Origin: Rhodobacteraceae bacterium PARR1
GTDB taxonomy: Bacteria > Pseudomonadota > Alphaproteobacteria > Rhodobacterales > Rhodobacteraceae
NCBI GenBank assembly: GCA_002256185.1
Contig: NKIT01000003.1
Coordinates: forward strand, 1 to 64,000
Length of the DNA: 64,000 nucleotides
Direction of reading: 5' to 3'
Below are positions 60,692 to 64,000 of the stretch, piece after piece. The notes under the pieces were generated by a model. That model made no database searches and was not told the origin of the DNA. It was given only the letters and a program-made list of their open reading frames with translations. The stretch's first letter is position 1, and every line of letters starts with the position of its first letter. Made by a program: the position numbers and the translations under genes.

Positions 60692-60718
60692 CCAAACTGC
60701 CGCAAACAGATTTGGGTG
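60689..60718. promoter_or_regulatory. Inverted repeat CACCCAAA-N14-TTTGGGTG between the divergent helicase and 1033-aa-protein genes
   Basis: Perfect 8-bp arms, directly upstream of ATG 60722. Confidence 0.65.
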
Positions 60719-60721
60719 ATT

Positions 60722-63700
60722 ATGTTTGGTTCCGCATTAGAGTTGCTCAGACAGTTTGACCACGCCCTTGTTGCGCAATTTCAGGCCTTGCGCGGCCAGC
60801 GCGGCACCGATCCGGTCTTCCTTATCGAACATGGGCTCGACCCAGAGGCTTTGGCCGAAATGCTTCACCTGGTCGGCACCTATGCCCGGATGGAAGGGCT
60901 TGCACCGGCGCGCTGGCCCAATGCAACCCTGCCCCTCGCCGTGGCGATCACCGAAACCGGCTATGGCTATCGCGGCACGGGCACCGAATTCTGGCCCCGT
61001 CTGTCGCGCGATTTGGGGGTGGTGATATCAGGTGCCGACCGTCTGGCCGTGCGCGCGCTGTTTGAGCGGCTAAGCCAGCGGCTCGGCACGCCTCAGCCAC
61101 ACCGTAGCGATTGGGCCCGCAACTACAGCAACATCGCTTGGCCGATCCGCAACGCTCTGGCGCCGCTGGAGATACACCGCCCACTAGCCGCCGCGCTTGG
61201 CAAAGTGGCACAGATGGGCGGACCGGGTCTTGATGACGACGAGTTCTACCGACGGCTGGTCGGCATTGCCGGGGGGCTGTGGTCCGGGCGGCTGTCAGAC
61301 TGGCTGGAAGACCGAACGCTGGCCATTGCCCTCGGGCGCAGCTTGCTGACCGGCGAGGAAAGTGCGGCCCGGCTGGAATCCGGGGCGTTGGCGCGGATCG
61401 GGCGGGATATCCGGATGGATGCCGAATGCCGCCAGGTCTTGCGTCAGGCGCGCCGCGTGCTGCGCAACCCGTCCCGCAAATCCGCAGCAATACCCCCAAG
61501 AGCGACTTGGCTGGCCTCCGTCTCGGCCTCTTCCCGGACCGGCGTTGATGGTAGGGGCATACCCGTGTTGGACGGACTTTGGCTGCAGGGGCCCAAGTCA
61601 GACGAAGCGGTCGCAGCCAACCAAAGCGCGCTGTTGACTATCGCGGGGCAGGCCCAAAGCCGAGTTTTTTTGCGCGACTTTCTACAAGGAGCCATCGTGG
61701 CCCTGCCCGACATCGGGCGCGCGTTTGAGCCCGCCCTTATTCATCTGTCAGGCCGCTCAGACAGCGCTGAAGATCTTCTGGCAGCTCTGACCCCCGCACT
61801 GCCCTCGGTTTTTCGCTGGGCCGAAACAGGCGGGCTTTTGGCAGCGCTTGGCCGAAACGATGTGGTGCACCCCGGCGAGCTGGTGCTGCAAATCCTGCAA
61901 GACCGCCCGGACGGCCCGGCAAGACCCGCCGGGGCGCAGGTTTTGGACTGCCCAAACGGCATTTTGGCTTGGGTGGCGGAGGCCAGCACCTGCCGCATAG
62001 CCCTGACCGAAGCGGGGGTGCGTTTGGCCAACTCGCATCTGGCCGAGTTTGCCTGTGCGGGTCGCATTGTCCGTGACGGCACCCGCCTAATGCCCCCCGC
62101 CGACACGCCGCTTTTCCTGCGGGCGATGTGTGAGGGACTGCAGGTCAGCCTTGGCAAACCCGGCGCGACCGCTGCCAGCGTGGGGACGGTCATGGCGCTG
62201 GGCGATGTTGCAATGCTGCCCGCCTCTGACGGCGCCATCGCGCTGCATTTGCAGGCAGGCGGACAAGTCAGCGGCTTGGCGGAAACGTGGGAAATCGCCC
62301 CCTACTCCGACCCATCCGCTGCCCCGCGTGCCTTTGCCTGCGATGCGCGTCCCGCGCAGCCCAGCCTTGCTGACCTGCGGTCAGGGGCCTTGGTCTTGTC
62401 GTTCGCAAGCCCGGTGGCGCTTGGCCCGGTCATCCTGCAAATCGGTTTGTCCCGCAACGGTGCAGCACTTGCCCGGCAAGACTTCGCCCTGCCTGGCCTA
62501 CCGGCCCGCCTAACCTTTACCGCCCCTGAATTGGAGGAGCTGCGCGCCGCGGCCTATCAGGCCGCCGCCTATGAAGAGGCATGGTGGACCCTGACCGTCA
62601 CAGTGCCCGGGCTGGGAGAGTTTACATTCCCGTTACCCCGGCGACCACAAGAGCTAGACCGCGTGCCGGGGCAAATCGCCTGGCGCGCTGATAACGCAGA
62701 AGATGGGGGCGAAGATACGGCCGGGGTTAGGGCGATTATCGGGCCGGGTCTAGGCGCGCGGGCGCTGGCCCCGCTATTGAGCCAAGATGGTGCCAACCAT
62801 CCCGAAGCTGTGGACGACATTCGGCTTTATTTGCCCGATGTGCCCGGCCTTGCGGCTCTGCGGGCTGGGTTGATCGAGGGCAAGGCCCTGCTTTTCGGTC
62901 AGTCAGCCCAGCCCGCGCCCTTGGCTCTGGCTCGTTCGGTTGCTCCGATTGGCGACAAACACGGGCTGGCAACACTTTGCGAGGCGCTGGTAGCCTGGAA
63001 GTCGGCCGAGGCGTCAAGCTTTCTGGTTGATGCACGGCGCACGGAGATTGTCCGCTTTCTTGAAAACAGCCTTCTTGTGGCCCTTTGTGGCCAAGACTGG
63101 CTGACCGCCGAGGCCCAAGACCGCCGCCGCCCCGTCAGCCTTGCCCGCCAGATGGCCGAAGGTGCTGTGTCCGAAGGGCTGGCCTTGGGCCCCGAGTTTC
63201 CCCAGATCACGCCTGAAGACCAGCCACACTTGATCGATGCCCTGACACAGCGCTTTGCTAATGCCTTGGCATCTGTCAACCTATCAGATCGCGCCCCCGG
63301 ACCGGCGCTGACCGAAGACGAGGCGGCGCTGTTAGATGCAGCGGTGGATGCGGCCTATGCCGACCTGTGGGCGAGCCTTGAACTACGCGGCGAACCCGTG
63401 CTGGAGGAAAGCGATGCCTATTCCCCCGCCGATCGCTGGCAAAGACTGTCCGACCGCAGCTGGACCCAGCAGGCGCAGTCGCCATTCCGGCACCTGATCT
63501 TGCCCGAAAGCCGGTGGGAATCCTTGCAAGCCACCACCTATGCTCGGCTGTCCGATGATGATCTGGTCAGCATGTTGACCCGGTGCCACATGGATATCAG
63601 CCGGACCGCCGGAATCGACTGGGTCGGACCACAGGTGCTGAGGAGCGGACTGCTGCTGTGGCTTGCCCCCAACCAACTGCTGGAAACCGAAGCCTGGCGA

Positions 63701-63817
63701 GACCATCTGGCGCGGCTCTTGTCCGATCGCCACACTGCGCGGGCAATTCGCTATGTCGCGCTGCGACTGGGCCGGGCCGAACGTGCTGCGGCGGACAGGA
63801 TGATACCCCATGTCTGA
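60722..63817 (+). CDS. Large protein of unrecognised family in the helicase-rich defence-like locus
   Basis: Long uninterrupted ORF (1033 aa from GTG 60716, 1031 aa from ATG 60722) overlapping the downstream helicase-like start; no domain recognised by eye. Confidence 0.85.
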   Translation: MFGSALELLRQFDHALVAQFQALRGQRGTDPVFLIEHGLDPEALAEMLHLVGTYARMEGLAPARWPNATLPLAVAITETGYGYRGTGTEFWPRLSRDLGVVISGADRLAVRALFERLSQRLGTPQPHRSDWARNYSNIAWPIRNALAPLEIHRPLAAALGKVAQMGGPGLDDDEFYRRLVGIAGGLWSGRLSDWLEDRTLAIALGRSLLTGEESAARLESGALARIGRDIRMDAECRQVLRQARRVLRNPSRKSAAIPPRATWLASVSASSRTGVDGRGIPVLDGLWLQGPKSDEAVAANQSALLTIAGQAQSRVFLRDFLQGAIVALPDIGRAFEPALIHLSGRSDSAEDLLAALTPALPSVFRWAETGGLLAALGRNDVVHPGELVLQILQDRPDGPARPAGAQVLDCPNGILAWVAEASTCRIALTEAGVRLANSHLAEFACAGRIVRDGTRLMPPADTPLFLRAMCEGLQVSLGKPGATAASVGTVMALGDVAMLPASDGAIALHLQAGGQVSGLAETWEIAPYSDPSAAPRAFACDARPAQPSLADLRSGALVLSFASPVALGPVILQIGLSRNGAALARQDFALPGLPARLTFTAPELEELRAAAYQAAAYEEAWWTLTVTVPGLGEFTFPLPRRPQELDRVPGQIAWRADNAEDGGEDTAGVRAIIGPGLGARALAPLLSQDGANHPEAVDDIRLYLPDVPGLAALRAGLIEGKALLFGQSAQPAPLALARSVAPIGDKHGLATLCEALVAWKSAEASSFLVDARRTEIVRFLENSLLVALCGQDWLTAEAQDRRRPVSLARQMAEGAVSEGLALGPEFPQITPEDQPHLIDALTQRFANALASVNLSDRAPGPALTEDEAALLDAAVDAAYADLWASLELRGEPVLEESDAYSPADRWQRLSDRSWTQQAQSPFRHLILPESRWESLQATTYARLSDDDLVSMLTRCHMDISRTAGIDWVGPQVLRSGLLLWLAPNQLLETEAWRDHLARLLSDRHTARAIRYVALRLGRAERAAADRMIPHV

Positions 63818-64000
63818 TCTGCACAGCTTTGATCCCTACCACGTCTTCATTGCCACCGCCCATGCCCTGCGCCGCAGGGCCGAGCGCGGGGCGCTGGCCA
63901 TGGGGGCGACCTTTGGCGTCGCCGCCGAACCCTTGCCGTTCCAACTGGCCACCGTCACCCATATCCTGTCGGATCAGCGCATTCGACATCTGATCGCCGA
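63810..64000 (+). CDS. Probable SNF2-like helicase, N-terminal fragment (runs off window end)
   Basis: MSDLHSFDPYHVFIATAHALRRRAERGALAMGATFGVAAEPLPFQLATVTHILSDQRIRHLIA: resembles the Q-motif-like FQLATV...RHLIA region just before a Walker A, which lies beyond the window. Confidence 0.5.
   Translation, partial: MSDLHSFDPYHVFIATAHALRRRAERGALAMGATFGVAAEPLPFQLATVTHILSDQRIRHLIA

Noticed and set aside
60722-63817. Calling the ~1030-aa protein the DISARM methylase (DrmMI) or DruH
   Set aside because: No methylase motif or recognisable similarity could be read from the sequence.
1-64000. CRISPR arrays, rRNA and tRNA genes
   Set aside because: No regularly spaced direct repeats and no recognisable rRNA or tRNA sequence were seen by eye; a computed scan (minced, tRNAscan-SE, Infernal) would be needed to be certain.

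Overview
This 64 kb window is GC-rich, alphaproteobacterial-type (Rhodobacteraceae-like) DNA. No rRNA, tRNA or CRISPR was recognised. About 10.8-36.2 kb is a large catabolic supercluster for lignin-type aromatics. It contains a sigma54/XylR_N-V4R activator, a benzaldehyde-type ALDH with a coniferyl-alcohol-type SDR, a complete Liv-type ABC importer, a LigM/DesA-type O-demethylase, a LigB-like dioxygenase preceded by an unusual alpha/beta-hydrolase::LigA fusion, feruloyl-CoA synthase with a crotonase and a MarR regulator, and a galB/galC/galD-type 4-oxalomesaconate branch that encloses a type I (VOC) extradiol dioxygenase. A second operon (about 45.7-54.6 kb) combines a GntR regulator, a BKACE, an SDR, a polyamine-type ABC importer, an APH-family kinase and a class III PLP enzyme. 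It carries two matching 18-bp candidate operators and may define an undescribed amino-alcohol/hydroxy-amino-acid pathway. The right end (56.2-64 kb) looks like a DISARM-related defence island: a 3'-truncated drmA-like helicase, a UvrD-like helicase, a divergent unrecognised ~1030-aa protein, and the start of a probable SNF2-like helicase, with a 30-bp inverted repeat between the divergent arms. Several genes look broken: RpiR/isomerase fusion remnants, an amber-interrupted serine hydrolase, a hybrid histidine kinase split by an in-frame TAA, a 5'-truncated hyuB, and an IS3 remnant. All calls come from reading the sequence and ORF translations; no database search was run.
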